Shown here piece after piece: positions 16,559-26,348 of a DNA stretch of 64,000 nt; within the stretch, counting starts at the first letter, position 1; every line of letters begins with the position of its first letter. The notes beneath the pieces were generated by a model. It saw nothing but the letters and a program-made list of their open reading frames with translations. It was not told the DNA's origin and ran no database searches. The stretch is from Caulobacter zeae (GTDB lineage Bacteria; Pseudomonadota; Alphaproteobacteria; Caulobacterales; Caulobacteraceae): the NCBI RefSeq assembly GCF_002858925.1, contig NZ_PJRS01000031.1:18438-82437 (forward strand). The letters are read 5' to 3'. The position numbers were made by a program, and so were the translations under genes.

Positions 16559-18088
16559 ATGAAACTGACCTTTAAGCCGCTGGCCGGGCTGATGCTCGCC
16601 GCGACGCTCGCGGGGGCGCCGCTCGGGGCCACCGCCTTCGCCCAGGAGGCCGCTCCGGCCGCCGCCGCCGCGCCCGCCGAGGCTGCGCCGGCGCCTGCCG
16701 CCGCTGCTCCGGCCGCTGCTCCGGCCCCGGCCGCCGCTCCCACCATCGTCGACAAGCAGGACAAGGGCGACAACGCCTGGATGCTGACTTCGGCGCTGCT
16801 GGTCCTGCTGATGATCCTGCCGGGCCTGGCCCTGTTCTACGGCGGCCTGGTCCGCTCGAAGAACATGCTGTCGGTCATGATGCAGGTCTCGACCGTCGCC
16901 CTGATCGGCTTCGTCGCCTGGTTCCTGTGGGGCTACAGCTTCGCCTTCACCGACGGCGGCGCCTGGGACAGCTACGTCGGGGGCCTGGGCCGTCTGTTCC
17001 TCAAGGACGTGACGCCCTCCACCACCGTGGCCACCTTCTCGACCGGCGTCGTGATCCCGGAACTGACCTTCATCGCCTTCCAGTCGACCTTCGCCGCCAT
17101 CACCGCGGCCCTGGTGGTCGGCTCGCTGGTCGAGCGCATGAAGTTCTCGGCCATCGTCGCCTTCGCCGTGCTGTGGCCGCTGCTGTCGTACTATCCGATG
17201 GCGCACATGGTCTGGTGGTGGCCGGGCCCGAACGCCATCGCCCTCGATCCGGAAGGCGTGGTCAAGGCCGGTAAGATCTGGAGCTTCGGCGCTCTCGACT
17301 TCGCCGGCGGCACCGTGGTGCACATCAACGCCGGTATCGCCGCCCTCGTCGGCGCCCTGATCCTCGGCAAGCGCCAGGGCTACGGCAAGGAGCCGATGCC
17401 CCCGCACTCGCTGACCCTGACCCTGGTGGGCGCTGGCCTGCTGTGGGTGGGCTGGTTCGGCTTCAACGCCGGTTCGAACCTGGAATCGAACGCCTACGCC
17501 TCGCTGGCCATGGTCAACACCTTCGCCGCCACCGCCGCCGCTGGTCTGTCGTGGATCATCGTCGAGTGGATCACGCGCAAGAAGCCGTCGGCCCTGGGCC
17601 TGGCTTCGGGCATCGTGGCCGGTCTCGTGGCCATCACCCCGGCCGCCGGCTTCTCGGGCCCGATGGGCGCGATCCTGCTGGGCCTGGTGGTCTCGCCGAT
17701 CTGCATCATCTTCTGCTCGGCCGTTAAGAACGCCCTGAAGTACGACGACAGCCTGGACGCCTTCGGCATCCACGGCGTCGGCGGCATCGTCGGCGCCATC
17801 GGCACCGGCCTGGTCGTCAACCCCGCCTGGGGCGGCGCCGGCGTCGTCGACTACATGTCCTGCGCCAAGGATGGCGACATCTCGACCTGCGACACCGCCA
17901 CCTACGACCTGGTCACCCAGGTGGTCGCCCAACTGAAGGGCGTCGGCCTGACCATCGTCTGGTCGGCCATCGCCTCGGCCATCGTCTTCTACGTGATCAA
18001 GCTGGTGATCGGCCTGCGCGCCTCGCCGGACGCCGAAGAAGAAGGCCTGGACATCTCCGAACACGGGGAACGCGCCTACCACAGCTGA
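16559..18088 (+). CDS. amtB: Ammonium transporter AmtB
   Basis: A 509-aa Amt/Mep/Rh channel in the inner membrane. After a signal peptide (cleaved near AFAQ, residue about 24) comes an Ala/Pro-rich segment to residue about 60, then the 11-helix core. Signatures include LFYGGLVRSKN, FAGGTVVHINAGIAALV and a C-terminal region with DAFGIHGVGGIVGAIGTGL, which holds a conserved pore histidine. It is the partner of GlnK, which plugs the channel when nitrogen is plentiful. Confidence 0.96.
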   Translation: MKLTFKPLAGLMLAATLAGAPLGATAFAQEAAPAAAAAPAEAAPAPAAAAPAAAPAPAAAPTIVDKQDKGDNAWMLTSALLVLLMILPGLALFYGGLVRSKNMLSVMMQVSTVALIGFVAWFLWGYSFAFTDGGAWDSYVGGLGRLFLKDVTPSTTVATFSTGVVIPELTFIAFQSTFAAITAALVVGSLVERMKFSAIVAFAVLWPLLSYYPMAHMVWWWPGPNAIALDPEGVVKAGKIWSFGALDFAGGTVVHINAGIAALVGALILGKRQGYGKEPMPPHSLTLTLVGAGLLWVGWFGFNAGSNLESNAYASLAMVNTFAATAAAGLSWIIVEWITRKKPSALGLASGIVAGLVAITPAAGFSGPMGAILLGLVVSPICIIFCSAVKNALKYDDSLDAFGIHGVGGIVGAIGTGLVVNPAWGGAGVVDYMSCAKDGDISTCDTATYDLVTQVVAQLKGVGLTIVWSAIASAIVFYVIKLVIGLRASPDAEEEGLDISEHGERAYHS

Positions 18089-18120
18089 GCCCTCGGGCTC
18101 CGCTGAAGGCGGTCCAAAAG

Positions 18121-18155
18121 AAGGGCGCGGAAGCTTCGGCCTCCGCGCCCTTTTT
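18121..18155 (+). terminator. Terminator of glnK–amtB
   Basis: AGGGCGCGGA and TCCGCGCCCT pair around a GCTTCGGC-type loop, followed by TTTTTC. It lies 33 bp after the amtB stop. Confidence 0.85.
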
Positions 18156-18185
18156 CTTTGCCCGGTCGTTGAGATCGGCGTGTGA

Positions 18186-18278
18186 TCCTCGCCCTTCGAC
18201 AAGCTCAGGATGAGGATCAATTCAACGCCGCGCCTGATCTGAAAACCTCTTCCTGAGCTTGTCGAAGGACGAGGTTTT
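18186..18278. repeat. Family 3 REP pair (CTTCGACAAGCTCAGG type)
   Basis: CCTTCGACAAGCTCAGGATG at about 18192 and its inverse CCTGAGCTTGTCGAAGG near 18252 form an inverted pair around about 40 bp of spacer. The same element occurs at 18970 and 38266. This REP type is widespread in proteobacteria. Confidence 0.85.
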
Positions 18279-18287
18279 CACTCTCCG

Positions 18288-18932
18288 CTACGGAACCCGC
18301 CTGGCCGAGATGATCTTCAGCGGCGGATCGATGATCTGGCCGGTCATCACCGGATTGATCGCCTTGCCCGGCGTCGGCAGCGCCAGGATCTTCTGGGCGA
18401 CGTCCATGCCCTCCACCACCGTGCCGAAGGCCGCGAAGCCCTGATTGTCGCCGGACGCGGCTGGATTGGCGTCCAGACCCGGCGCGTCGCCGATCAGGAT
18501 GAAGAAGTCAGAGGTCGCCGTGCCCGGCGCATTGCGGGCGATCGAGACGGTTCCCGACACGTGCTTGAGGCCGGTCTTGGTGGTCGGCTCATGGGCGATC
18601 GGCGGCAGCACGCGCTTGGGGTCGCCCTGCACCCCGCCCTGGATCAGGCCGTACTCCGGCGCGCCCGGCGCCCGCGAGGCCCGGAAGAAGGTCGCGCCGT
18701 CATAGCGCTTCTGGTCGACATAGCGCAGGAAGTTGGCCGTGGTGATCGGCGCTTCCTTGGTGTGCAGCTCGATGACGATCCGGCCCAGCGGCGTCTCGAC
18801 GGCGACCCGCGTCGGCGGCTTGGGAGCCGGCTGGGGCGGCGCGGCCGGCTGAGGCGCGGGAGCGGCTTCCTGGGCATGCGCCGAAGTGGCGGCGGCCGCG
18901 GCTGCGGCGGCGAGGAACAGGCGGCGGTGCAT
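18288..18932 (-). CDS. Exported cyclophilin-type peptidyl-prolyl isomerase
   Basis: A 214-aa periplasmic PPIase. The signal peptide (MHRRLFLAAAAAAAATSAHA) is followed by a Pro/Ala linker, then a cyclophilin fold from residue about 45 (VETPLGRIVIELHTKEAPITTANFL in two overlapping pieces; GTVSIARN; TSDFFILIGDAPGLD; FAAFGTVVEGMDV). It should help fold envelope proteins. ATG 18932 is set by the signal peptide; the longer frame runs into a repeat element. Confidence 0.92.
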   Translation of the reverse strand: MHRRLFLAAAAAAAATSAHAQEAAPAPQPAAPPQPAPKPPTRVAVETPLGRIVIELHTKEAPITTANFLRYVDQKRYDGATFFRASRAPGAPEYGLIQGGVQGDPKRVLPPIAHEPTTKTGLKHVSGTVSIARNAPGTATSDFFILIGDAPGLDANPAASGDNQGFAAFGTVVEGMDVAQKILALPTPGKAINPVMTGQIIDPPLKIISARRVP

Positions 18933-18969
18933 GCGAAACTCCCTAGGCTTGAAGGATCTTGGCCCGAAA

Positions 18970-19056
18970 ACCCCGCCCTTCGACAAGCTCAGGGTGAGGT
19001 TTTCTACTGAACGGTCCTTGCTCCTCATCCTGAGCTTGTCGAAGGACGAGGAGCAC
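18970..19056. repeat. Family 3 REP pair
   Basis: CCCTTCGACAAGCTCAGGGT at about 18977 and the inverse CCTGAGCTTGTCGAAGGACG at about 19030, spacer about 35 bp. It lies between ispE and the cyclophilin gene, both on the minus strand. Confidence 0.85.
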
Positions 19057-19064
19057 GCAAGGAC

Positions 19065-19946
19065 TCAGAACGGGCCGCCCAACCGGCACCGCTTCACCCA
19101 CCAGTCGGGCCGCATGGTCTCGACCCGCTCGGCCAGGCCCTCGGCCTCGATGTCGCTCTCACAGAGCGCAAAGCAGGTCGCGCCCGAGCCCGACATCCGC
19201 GCCAGCAGCGCCTCGGGCTCGCCGGCCAGCAGTTCCAGCACCTCGCCGATGCGCGGCTCCAGGGCCACGGCGGGCGCCTCGAGGTCGTTGCGAGTCATGG
19301 CCGCCAGCCAGGCGCAGACCTCCTCGGCGCTCTCGAAGGCGTCGGGCGTGGGCGGCGGGGCCTCGCCGCGCGGATCGACGGCCGCGTCGTAGGCGCGATA
19401 GACCGCGCCGGTCGGCGACGGGACCAGCGGATTGACCAGCACCGCATGCAGCTCCGGCAGCGCGGGCGCGGGCGACAGCCGCTCCCCCCTGCCCCGAGCC
19501 AGCACCGGGGCGCCCCACAGGCACGGCACGCCATCGGCGCCCAGCGCGCCGGCCACGGCCTCCAGTTCGGCGTCGGACAGGTCGTAGCCCAGCGCCTCGC
19601 GCAGCAGCCTCAGGGCTGCGCCGGCGTCGCTGGAGCCGCCGCCCAGGCCGGCCGCGATCGGCAGCGCCTTGTCGAGGATCAGCCGCAACGGCGGCGCGGG
19701 ACCGCCGACGGCCGCGTGCAGCCACCAGGCGGCCCGGACGACCAGATTGCTGTCGTCGACGGGAATGTCGCGCCCGAAACGGCCCGTGGTCTCGAACACC
19801 GGCGCGTCGGCCGGCTGGATCGAGACGGTGTCGCCGACATCGGCGAAGACCATCAGGCTCGACAGAGGATGATAGCCCTCGGCGTCGGGGCCGCCGACGT
19901 GCAGGAACAGGTTGACCTTGGCCGGGGCGAAGGCGGAACGGCGCAT
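19065..19946 (-). CDS. ispE: 4-diphosphocytidyl-2-C-methyl-D-erythritol kinase
   Basis: IspE phosphorylates CDP-methylerythritol in the MEP pathway to isoprenoids. This 293-aa GHMP kinase has the N-terminal FAPAKVNLFLHV motif, the ATP loop LPIAAGLGGGSSDAGAALRL (residues about 92–111) and the C-terminal MSGSGATCFAL motif. It follows a TPR lipoprotein gene by 37 bp on the same strand. Confidence 0.95.
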   Translation of the reverse strand: MRRSAFAPAKVNLFLHVGGPDAEGYHPLSSLMVFADVGDTVSIQPADAPVFETTGRFGRDIPVDDSNLVVRAAWWLHAAVGGPAPPLRLILDKALPIAAGLGGGSSDAGAALRLLREALGYDLSDAELEAVAGALGADGVPCLWGAPVLARGRGERLSPAPALPELHAVLVNPLVPSPTGAVYRAYDAAVDPRGEAPPPTPDAFESAEEVCAWLAAMTRNDLEAPAVALEPRIGEVLELLAGEPEALLARMSGSGATCFALCESDIEAEGLAERVETMRPDWWVKRCRLGGPF

Positions 19947-19983
19947 CGAGGGATCCGAAAGCTTGGGCGGGCTGGCGCTAGAC

Positions 19984-21723
19984 CTACAGCGCGTTGGCGC
20001 CGTTGGCCACGGTCGGGGCCTTGGCGGGACCCTTGCTGCCCAGGCCGTCCTTCAGCTTGGCCTCGGCGGCGGCCTTCTGCTCGTCGGTCGGCTCCAGGCT
20101 CAGCACCCGACGCCACTGGAACTGGGCTTCGGTCTTGCGGCCCAGGCGCCAGTAGACGTCGCCCAGGTGGTCGTTGATGTCCGGGTCGCCCGGCTCGATC
20201 TCGATCGCCTGCTCCAAGAGCTCGACGGCGGCTTTGTCGTCGCCCAGGCGGTGATAGGCCCAGCCCAGCGAGTCGAGCATGGCCCCCGACTGCGGATTGG
20301 CCTTCACGGCCTTCTGCACCATCGACAGCGCTTCGGGCAGGCGCTCGTTGCGGTCGATCCACGAGTAGCCGAGATAGTTCAGCAGTTCCGGCTCGTTCGG
20401 ATTGAGCTCCAGGGCCTTTTCCAGGTCGCGCTCGGCGTCGGGCCAGCGGCCGGCGCGCTCCAGCGACACGCCGCGCATGTAGAGCAGGCGCCAGTCGGGC
20501 TTGTCCTTCTCGGCCTCGACCAGCGGGTCGATGACGGCCACGGCGTCGGCCCAGCGGTCGTTGGCCCGCAGCAGGTCGGCATAGACGAGCTGCGCCGAGC
20601 GTCCCGCCTCGGGGGCCTTGGCGGCCGCCTCGGCCACGGCCAGGGCCTCGTCCTTGTCGCCGGCGTTCTGCAGCGTCCAGGCGATCTTGCCCTGGGCGGC
20701 GGCATAGCGGGCCGAACCGGTGGGGATCTTGGCGTAGGCTGCCCGGGCGCCGTCGATGTCGCCGCCCTGGTCCAGCAGGTCGCCGACCATCAGCAGCGCG
20801 TCCTCGCGCTTGGGGTCCAGGTGCAGGGCCAGGCGCAGATAGGCCAGGGCGAACTGGCTCTGGCGCTCGCTGGTGAACACCGCCGCGCAGGCGACCAGCG
20901 TGTTGGCCGCGCCCTGGCGGCCGGTGACCAGGGCCGGCGGCGCCTTGCGGGCCACTGCCCGGGCCCGGGCGTCCAGCAGGGCCGTGTCGTTGGGGGCCTC
21001 GGCCAGGATGGAATCGTAGAGGGCGACGGCCTCGTCGCGACGCTTGCGGCGCTCCAGGAACGCCCCGTAGTCGAGGGCGAACATAGGCCGGACGGTCGCG
21101 ACCTCCATCAACGCCTTGTAGTCGGCTTCGGCCTCGGCGTTCTTGCCGGCCCGCTCGAAGATCTCGGCGCGGCCGAGCTGGCCGAAATACTGCACCAGGC
21201 GATCGTTGCGCAGCTCCGGCAGCACCTGGGCGGCGGCCGCGTCGCCGGCGGCCTGGGCGGCCCACGGCGTCAGCAGGGCCACGGCCGGACGGTGCGGGAA
21301 GCCCAGGGCCGGGTCGGCCAGCAGCGCCTGGGCGTCCTTGCCCTTGCCGCGCGCCAGGGCGTCGACAGCCACGGTCAGCATGCCCAGGCGGCGCACGCCC
21401 TCGGTCCCGCCCTCGGCCCGCGGCGCCAGCTCGGCGGCGCGCGTGACCTCGCCGGCCAGCAGCGAGGCGGTGAAGGCGCGCTCGCCCAAGAGGCCCGGGT
21501 CTTCGCCCAGATTGCGGGCGGCCTGGAAATAGGCGGCGGCCTGGTCGCTGCGGCCGTCCTCCAGCGCGGCCTGGCCGGCCAGGAACTGGCCATAGGCCGA
21601 GCGGCCGTTCCACGGCGCGGTGTTCCAGCCCTCCTGCGACCCGCGCATCGCGGGCTCGGTGGTGGCGCAGGCGGCCAGCACGGCGGTGGAAGCCAGGGAC
21701 AGGAGGACTCGAAGACGCATCAT
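19984..21723 (-). CDS. TPR-repeat lipoprotein
   Basis: A 579-aa protein with a lipoprotein signal (MMRLRVLLSLASTAVLAAC, Cys 19) followed by tandem TPR units along its length (for example LNPNEPELLNYLGYSWIDRN and GAMLDSLGWAYHRLGDDKAA). Proteins of this kind are common in Caulobacterales envelopes and are thought to scaffold protein complexes. The C-terminal region resembles the family that includes PEP-CTERM/PilF-like TPR proteins. It is co-directional with ispE. Confidence 0.88.
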   Translation of the reverse strand: MMRLRVLLSLASTAVLAACATTEPAMRGSQEGWNTAPWNGRSAYGQFLAGQAALEDGRSDQAAAYFQAARNLGEDPGLLGERAFTASLLAGEVTRAAELAPRAEGGTEGVRRLGMLTVAVDALARGKGKDAQALLADPALGFPHRPAVALLTPWAAQAAGDAAAAQVLPELRNDRLVQYFGQLGRAEIFERAGKNAEAEADYKALMEVATVRPMFALDYGAFLERRKRRDEAVALYDSILAEAPNDTALLDARARAVARKAPPALVTGRQGAANTLVACAAVFTSERQSQFALAYLRLALHLDPKREDALLMVGDLLDQGGDIDGARAAYAKIPTGSARYAAAQGKIAWTLQNAGDKDEALAVAEAAAKAPEAGRSAQLVYADLLRANDRWADAVAVIDPLVEAEKDKPDWRLLYMRGVSLERAGRWPDAERDLEKALELNPNEPELLNYLGYSWIDRNERLPEALSMVQKAVKANPQSGAMLDSLGWAYHRLGDDKAAVELLEQAIEIEPGDPDINDHLGDVYWRLGRKTEAQFQWRRVLSLEPTDEQKAAAEAKLKDGLGSKGPAKAPTVANGANAL

Positions 21724-21769
21724 CCCGCCACCCTCTTAGGTTTCAGGGTTTCGGGCAAGCGTGGAAGGA

Positions 21770-21900
21770 ACCTCCCCCTGTGGGGGAGGTGATCGCGAAG
21801 CGATCGGTGGGGGCGAGTGATTGCGAAACCGGCAGACCGGCAGCAAGCTGAAAACGTCCTCCCACCGGCCTTCGGCCGCCTCCCCCAGGAGGGGGAGGTT
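21770..21900. repeat. Family 1 palindromic repeat
   Basis: The left arm matches the copies at 7535 and 26207 almost base for base (CCTCCCCCTGTGGGGGAGG, then GATCGCGAAGCGATC). The right arm carries CCGGCCTTCGGCCGCC. The spacer is different in each copy. Confidence 0.85.
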
Positions 21901-21905
21901 TCAAA

Positions 21906-23579
21906 TCACATGTTCGGATAGTTCGGGCCGCCGCCGCCTTCCGGCGTGGTCCAGACGATGTTCTGCGACGGGTCCTTGATGTCGCAGGTTTTGCAGTGGA
22001 CGCAGTTCTGGGCGTTGATCTGGAACTTCGGATTGGCGCCCTGCTCGTCGTACAGCACCTCGTAGACGCCGGCCGGGCAGTAGAGGCGCGCCGGCTCGCC
22101 GTACTTGGGCAGGTTGACGTCGATCGGGATCGACGGGTCCTTCAGCTTAAGGTGCGCCGGCTGGTCTTCCTCGTGGTTGGTCGCCGACAGGAACACGCTC
22201 GACAGCTTGTCGAAGCTGATCACGCCGTCGGGCTTGGGATAGACGATCGGCTCGTAGTCCTTGGCCAGGCCCGTCGAGGCGGCGTCGGTCTTGTCGTGCT
22301 TCAGCGTGCCGAAGAACGAGAAGCCGCCGAAGAGGTGCGTGCACCACATGTCGAACATGCCGAACGCGCCGCCCAGGGCGGTGCCCAGCTTGCCCAGCAG
22401 CGGCTTGGCGTTGCGGACGACCTTCAGCTCCTTGGCGACCCACGACTTCTCGAAGGCGGCCTCGTACTCGACCAGGGCGTCGCCCTCGCGGCCGGCGGCG
22501 ATGGCCTTGAACGCCTCTTCGGCGGCCAGCATGCCGGTCTTCATGGCGTTGTGGCTGCCCTTGATGCGCGGCACGTTGACGAAGCCGGCCGAGCAGCCGA
22601 TCAGCACGCCGCCCGGGAACGACAGCTTCGGGATCGACTGGTAGCCGCCCTCGGTGATGGCCCGCGCGCCGTAGGCGATGCGTTTCCCACCTTCCAAGTG
22701 GGGGCGCACGGAGGGGTGCTGCTTGAAGCGCTGGAACTCGTCGAACGGCGACAGCCAGGGGTTCTTGTAGTTCAGGTGCACCACGTAGCCGATGGACACG
22801 TAGTTGTCCCCGAAGTGGTACATGAAGCTGCCACCGCCCGTCTGGTTGTCCAGCGGCCAGCCGGTGGTGTGCTGCGCCAGGCCAGGCTGATGCTTGTCGG
22901 CCGGGATCTGCCACAGCTCCTTGATGCCGATGCCGTACTTCTGCGGCGACTTGCCGGCGCTCAGGTCGAACTTGGCGATCAGTTGCTTGGCCAGCGAGCC
23001 GCGCACGCCCTCGGCGATGAACACGTACTTGCCGTGCAGCTCCATGCCCGGCTGGTAGTCCGGCTTCTCGTGGCCGTCCTTGGCGATGCCGACGACGCCG
23101 ACGACGACGCCCTTCAGCGAGCCGTCCTCGCGCCAGACCATGTCCGAGGCGGCGAAGCCCGGATAGATCTCGACGCCCAGCTCCTCGGCCTGGGCGGCCA
23201 GCCAGCGGGTGACATTGCCCAGCGAGGCGATGTAGCAGCCGTGGTTGTGCATGAACGGCGGCATGGCGAACATCGGCAGGCCAAGCTCGCCCTGCGGGCC
23301 CAGCAGCAGGAACTTGTCCTTGGTGACCGGGGTCTCGAGCGGCGCGCCCTTTTCCTTCCAATCGGGGATCAGTTCGTTCAGCGCCTTGGGATCGATGACC
23401 GCGCCCGACAGGATGTGGGCGCCGACCTCCGAGCCCTTTTCGACCAGGGCCACACTGACTTCGGTTCCGGCCTTCTCGGCCATCTGCTTGAGACGGATGG
23501 CCGCCGACAGACCCGCCGGGCCGCCCCCGACGATGACGACGTCGTATTCCATCGACTCGCGTTCGAGGACTTCGCTCAT
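21906..23579 (-). CDS. Electron transfer flavoprotein-ubiquinone oxidoreductase
   Basis: A 557-aa ETF-QO that passes electrons from acyl-CoA and amine dehydrogenases (via ETF) to ubiquinone. The FAD-binding motif VVIVGGGPAGLSAAIRL starts at residue about 14, the ubiquinone and membrane segments lie in the middle, and the C-terminal 4Fe-4S motif is CVHCKTCDIKDPSQNIVW with an earlier Cys in YCPAGVYEV. ATG 23579 is the common start. It could serve the catabolic island in this window, but it is a core gene in this group. Confidence 0.95.
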   Translation of the reverse strand: MSEVLERESMEYDVVIVGGGPAGLSAAIRLKQMAEKAGTEVSVALVEKGSEVGAHILSGAVIDPKALNELIPDWKEKGAPLETPVTKDKFLLLGPQGELGLPMFAMPPFMHNHGCYIASLGNVTRWLAAQAEELGVEIYPGFAASDMVWREDGSLKGVVVGVVGIAKDGHEKPDYQPGMELHGKYVFIAEGVRGSLAKQLIAKFDLSAGKSPQKYGIGIKELWQIPADKHQPGLAQHTTGWPLDNQTGGGSFMYHFGDNYVSIGYVVHLNYKNPWLSPFDEFQRFKQHPSVRPHLEGGKRIAYGARAITEGGYQSIPKLSFPGGVLIGCSAGFVNVPRIKGSHNAMKTGMLAAEEAFKAIAAGREGDALVEYEAAFEKSWVAKELKVVRNAKPLLGKLGTALGGAFGMFDMWCTHLFGGFSFFGTLKHDKTDAASTGLAKDYEPIVYPKPDGVISFDKLSSVFLSATNHEEDQPAHLKLKDPSIPIDVNLPKYGEPARLYCPAGVYEVLYDEQGANPKFQINAQNCVHCKTCDIKDPSQNIVWTTPEGGGGPNYPNM

Positions 23580-23745
23580 GGCTTCTCCCGCCCCAGGCTC
23601 TGCGCGGAGCCTGCCTTCTTCCTGTTTGAGTCGGACTTTATCCGAACGTGACGCCACGGCGGTCAAGGAAAACCGGATAGTTTTTGTTGCACCGCAGCGC
23701 GGACATATCGGTGACGCAGCCCACTATACTCGCTAGAGAAACCCC

Positions 23746-24567
23746 ATGAGCCTCGCCGTCGATCCGCGCGCCGTCGAAAGCCTGCTGGCCTTCTGGGCCG
23801 ATGCAGGGGTCGAGGCCTGCTACGCCGACGAGCCGATCGACCGCCTGGCCGAGGGCGCGGCCCTGCTGCGGGCCCGCAGTCAGCCTCAGCCGGTGGTGGT
23901 CGCAGCCCCCCCGCCCCGCCCTGGCGCGTTCGGCGGGATCGACATCGGCGCGGCCGCCGCCCATGCCAGGGAACTGGCCGCCGCCTGCAACGACCTCGAA
24001 AGCCTGGCCGCCGCCATCGCCGCCTTCGACGGCTGCCCGCTGAAGACGCAAGGAGCGCGGCAGGCGGTGTTCTCGCGCGGCCCCGGCGACGCGCCGGTCA
24101 TGGTCATCGGCGAAGGTCCCGGGGCCGAGGAAGACGCCCGCGGCGAGCCTTTCGTCGGCCGCGCCGGCCAGCTTCTGGACCGCATGCTCAAGGCGGCGGG
24201 CCTGCAGGAGCGGGCCTTCATCACCAACACCGTCTTCTGGCGTCCGCCGGGCAACCGAACGCCCACGCCGCAGGAGCAGGCCGTCTGCGCGCCGTTCGTC
24301 GAGCGAGCGATCGCGCTGATCAAGCCCAAGTTGATCCTGCTGGTCGGCGGCGCCTCCGCAAAGAGCATGTTGAAGCGCGAGGAAGGCATTTTGTCCCTGC
24401 GCGGCCGCTGGTTCGAATGGCGCTCCGAGGACGGCGCGATCGAGGTTCCGGCCTTGCCCAGCCTGCATCCGGCGTTCCTGCTGCGCCAGCCGGCGGCCAA
24501 GAAGAAGGCCTGGCAGGACCTCCTTATGCTGGCCGAAAGGCTTGATCGACCCGAACGGCCCCATTAA
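23746..24567 (+). CDS. Family 4-type uracil-DNA glycosylase
   Basis: A 273-aa DNA repair enzyme. Motif GEGPGAEEDARGEPFVGRAG (residues about 122–141) and the HPAFLLRQPAAKKKAW motif near the C-terminus mark the family 4 / SPO1-polymerase-like UDGs. The first of the usual Fe-S cysteines is replaced (FDGCPLK rather than CxxCPL), which I recall as common in alphaproteobacterial members. An Ala/Pro-rich N-terminal extension of about 80 residues precedes the domain. Confidence 0.9.
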   Translation: MSLAVDPRAVESLLAFWADAGVEACYADEPIDRLAEGAALLRARSQPQPVVVAAPPPRPGAFGGIDIGAAAAHARELAAACNDLESLAAAIAAFDGCPLKTQGARQAVFSRGPGDAPVMVIGEGPGAEEDARGEPFVGRAGQLLDRMLKAAGLQERAFITNTVFWRPPGNRTPTPQEQAVCAPFVERAIALIKPKLILLVGGASAKSMLKREEGILSLRGRWFEWRSEDGAIEVPALPSLHPAFLLRQPAAKKKAWQDLLMLAERLDRPERPH

Positions 24568-24617
24568 ACAAACCGCTGACCAGTCGGAACGGGGACGCGC
24601 GCCGCCTTTTCAAAGGC

Positions 24618-26198
24618 TTGCGCGGATACGATTTGCAGCTTTTCGCTCGCCCTCTGGCCGTTGTCTCGGCCCTCGCGCTTTGCCTGAACCTCGCTGCGCC
24701 CGCAGCAAGGGCCGCGGGGCTGGAACCGCTGTCGGACAACGACATGCGCTATTATCAGGCGGCGTTCGGCGCGGCCGAGCGCGGTGACTTCGACGCCGCC
24801 GAGGCCGCCTTCGCCAACACCCGCAACCGCAGCCTGATCGGCAAGCTGTCGCTGGTGCGGCTGATGCACCCCACGGCCTACACCGCCAGCTACGACGACC
24901 TGACCGGCTGGCTGAAGCTCTACGGCGACGAAGCCGGCGCCGACCGCGTCTACGCCCTGGCCATGAAGCGCAAGCCCGCCCGCGTGTCCGCGCCCAAGGC
25001 CCCGGAACTGTTCATCGACGTCGCCCAGGGCGGCCGCTCAGCCGGCCCCGCCGACAAGGGCCGCGCCGCCCGCGAGGCCTATTATTCCGGCGACGTGAAG
25101 GGCGCGCAGAAACTGGCCAAGGCCTCGGGCGAGCGCTGGATCGCGGGCCTGGCCTCGTTCCGCCTGGAATCCTACGCCGAGGCCCGCAGCTATTTCGAGC
25201 AGGTCGCCCACGACCAGGGCCAGGACGACTGGCTGCGCGCCGCCGGCGCCTTCTGGGCCGCTCGCTCGGCGAGCATGGCCGGCGACACCGACGGCGTCCG
25301 CGCCCTGCTGACCCAGGCCGCCCAGGCTCCGCAGACCTTCTACGGCATGATCGCCGGCCGCCAGCTGGCGATGGCGGGCCTGGCCGTCGCCAACGACCCC
25401 GAAGATCCGATCGCCGCCCTGATCACCCGCGTGTCCTACGCCGGTCCCGATCCGGCCTCGCTGAACAAGCTGCTGGCCGGCGACATCCGCGCCCGCCGCG
25501 CCGCCTCCCTGGCCCAGCTGGGCCGCTGGAACGAGGCCGGGGCCGAACTGCGGGCCGGCCTGTCCCTGGCCGCCGACGAAAAGGCGCGCGCCGACTGGAG
25601 CGCCCTCACCCTCGCCCTCAACGCCCGCGCGCCGTTCAATGCCGGCCGCCCGGTCAAGAAGATCGGCGGCGAGGACTATCCCCTGCCCGAGCTCGCGCCC
25701 AAGGGCGGCTTCACGCTCAACAAGGCCCTGGTCTACGCCCTGGTGCGCCAGGAAAGCCGCTTCGACCCGATGGCCGTGTCGGGCGCCGGCGCCGTGGGCC
25801 TGATGCAGCTGATGCCGGTCGCGGCCGCCCGCGCCGCCGGCGACGACAAGCTCCTGGCCGACAACACCCCGCTGTTCGACCCGGCCTTCAACCTGCGGGT
25901 CGGCCAGGACTACTTCACCTGGCTGATGGACCGCGGCCTGCAGAGCCCCGACCTGCTGCGCGCCGTGGCCGCCTACAACGGCGGTCCGGGCACGCTCCTG
26001 AAGGTGCAGCAGCAGCTGGGCGCCGACTGCGACAGCCTGCTGCTGATCGAAAGCCTGCCCGCGCTCGAGACCCGCAACTACGTCGAGAAGGTCATGGCCT
26101 CCTACTGGACCTACCGCCGCCTGCTGGGCGCGGAGACCAAGACCCTCGACGCCGTGGCCAGCGGGGCCAAGGTCATCGACTTCCGGCTGGATATGTGA
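24618..26198 (+). CDS. Soluble lytic murein transglycosylase
   Basis: A 526-aa periplasmic peptidoglycan-cleaving enzyme of the Slt70 type. It has a signal peptide (PLAVVSALALCLNLAAPAARA), an alpha-helical superhelix of about 330 residues, and a C-terminal SLT domain with the catalytic Glu in ALVRQESRFDPMAVSGAGA followed by GLMQLMPVAA and AAYNGGPG. No ATG fits the signal peptide; the start is TTG at 24618 or TTG at 24633. Confidence 0.92.
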   Translation: MRGYDLQLFARPLAVVSALALCLNLAAPAARAAGLEPLSDNDMRYYQAAFGAAERGDFDAAEAAFANTRNRSLIGKLSLVRLMHPTAYTASYDDLTGWLKLYGDEAGADRVYALAMKRKPARVSAPKAPELFIDVAQGGRSAGPADKGRAAREAYYSGDVKGAQKLAKASGERWIAGLASFRLESYAEARSYFEQVAHDQGQDDWLRAAGAFWAARSASMAGDTDGVRALLTQAAQAPQTFYGMIAGRQLAMAGLAVANDPEDPIAALITRVSYAGPDPASLNKLLAGDIRARRAASLAQLGRWNEAGAELRAGLSLAADEKARADWSALTLALNARAPFNAGRPVKKIGGEDYPLPELAPKGGFTLNKALVYALVRQESRFDPMAVSGAGAVGLMQLMPVAAARAAGDDKLLADNTPLFDPAFNLRVGQDYFTWLMDRGLQSPDLLRAVAAYNGGPGTLLKVQQQLGADCDSLLLIESLPALETRNYVEKVMASYWTYRRLLGAETKTLDAVASGAKVIDFRLDM

Positions 26199-26206
26199 CG
26201 ATCAAA

Positions 26207-26340
26207 AGGAACCTCCCCCTGTGGGGGAGGTGATCGCGAAGCGATCGGTGGGGGGCGTGGCTCCTGGATCTGCCGTCGCAAGAGAAGCTGAAAGCTTCCC
26301 CCCACCGGCCTCCGGCGGCCTCCCCCACAGAGGGAGGTTC
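26207..26340. repeat. Family 1 palindromic repeat
   Basis: Third near-identical left arm (CCTCCCCCTGTGGGGGAGG, GATCGCGAAGCGATC) with the right arm CCGGCCTCCGGCGGCCTCCC, between the convergent slt and clc genes. Confidence 0.85.
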
Positions 26341-26348
26341 GAGGCGGA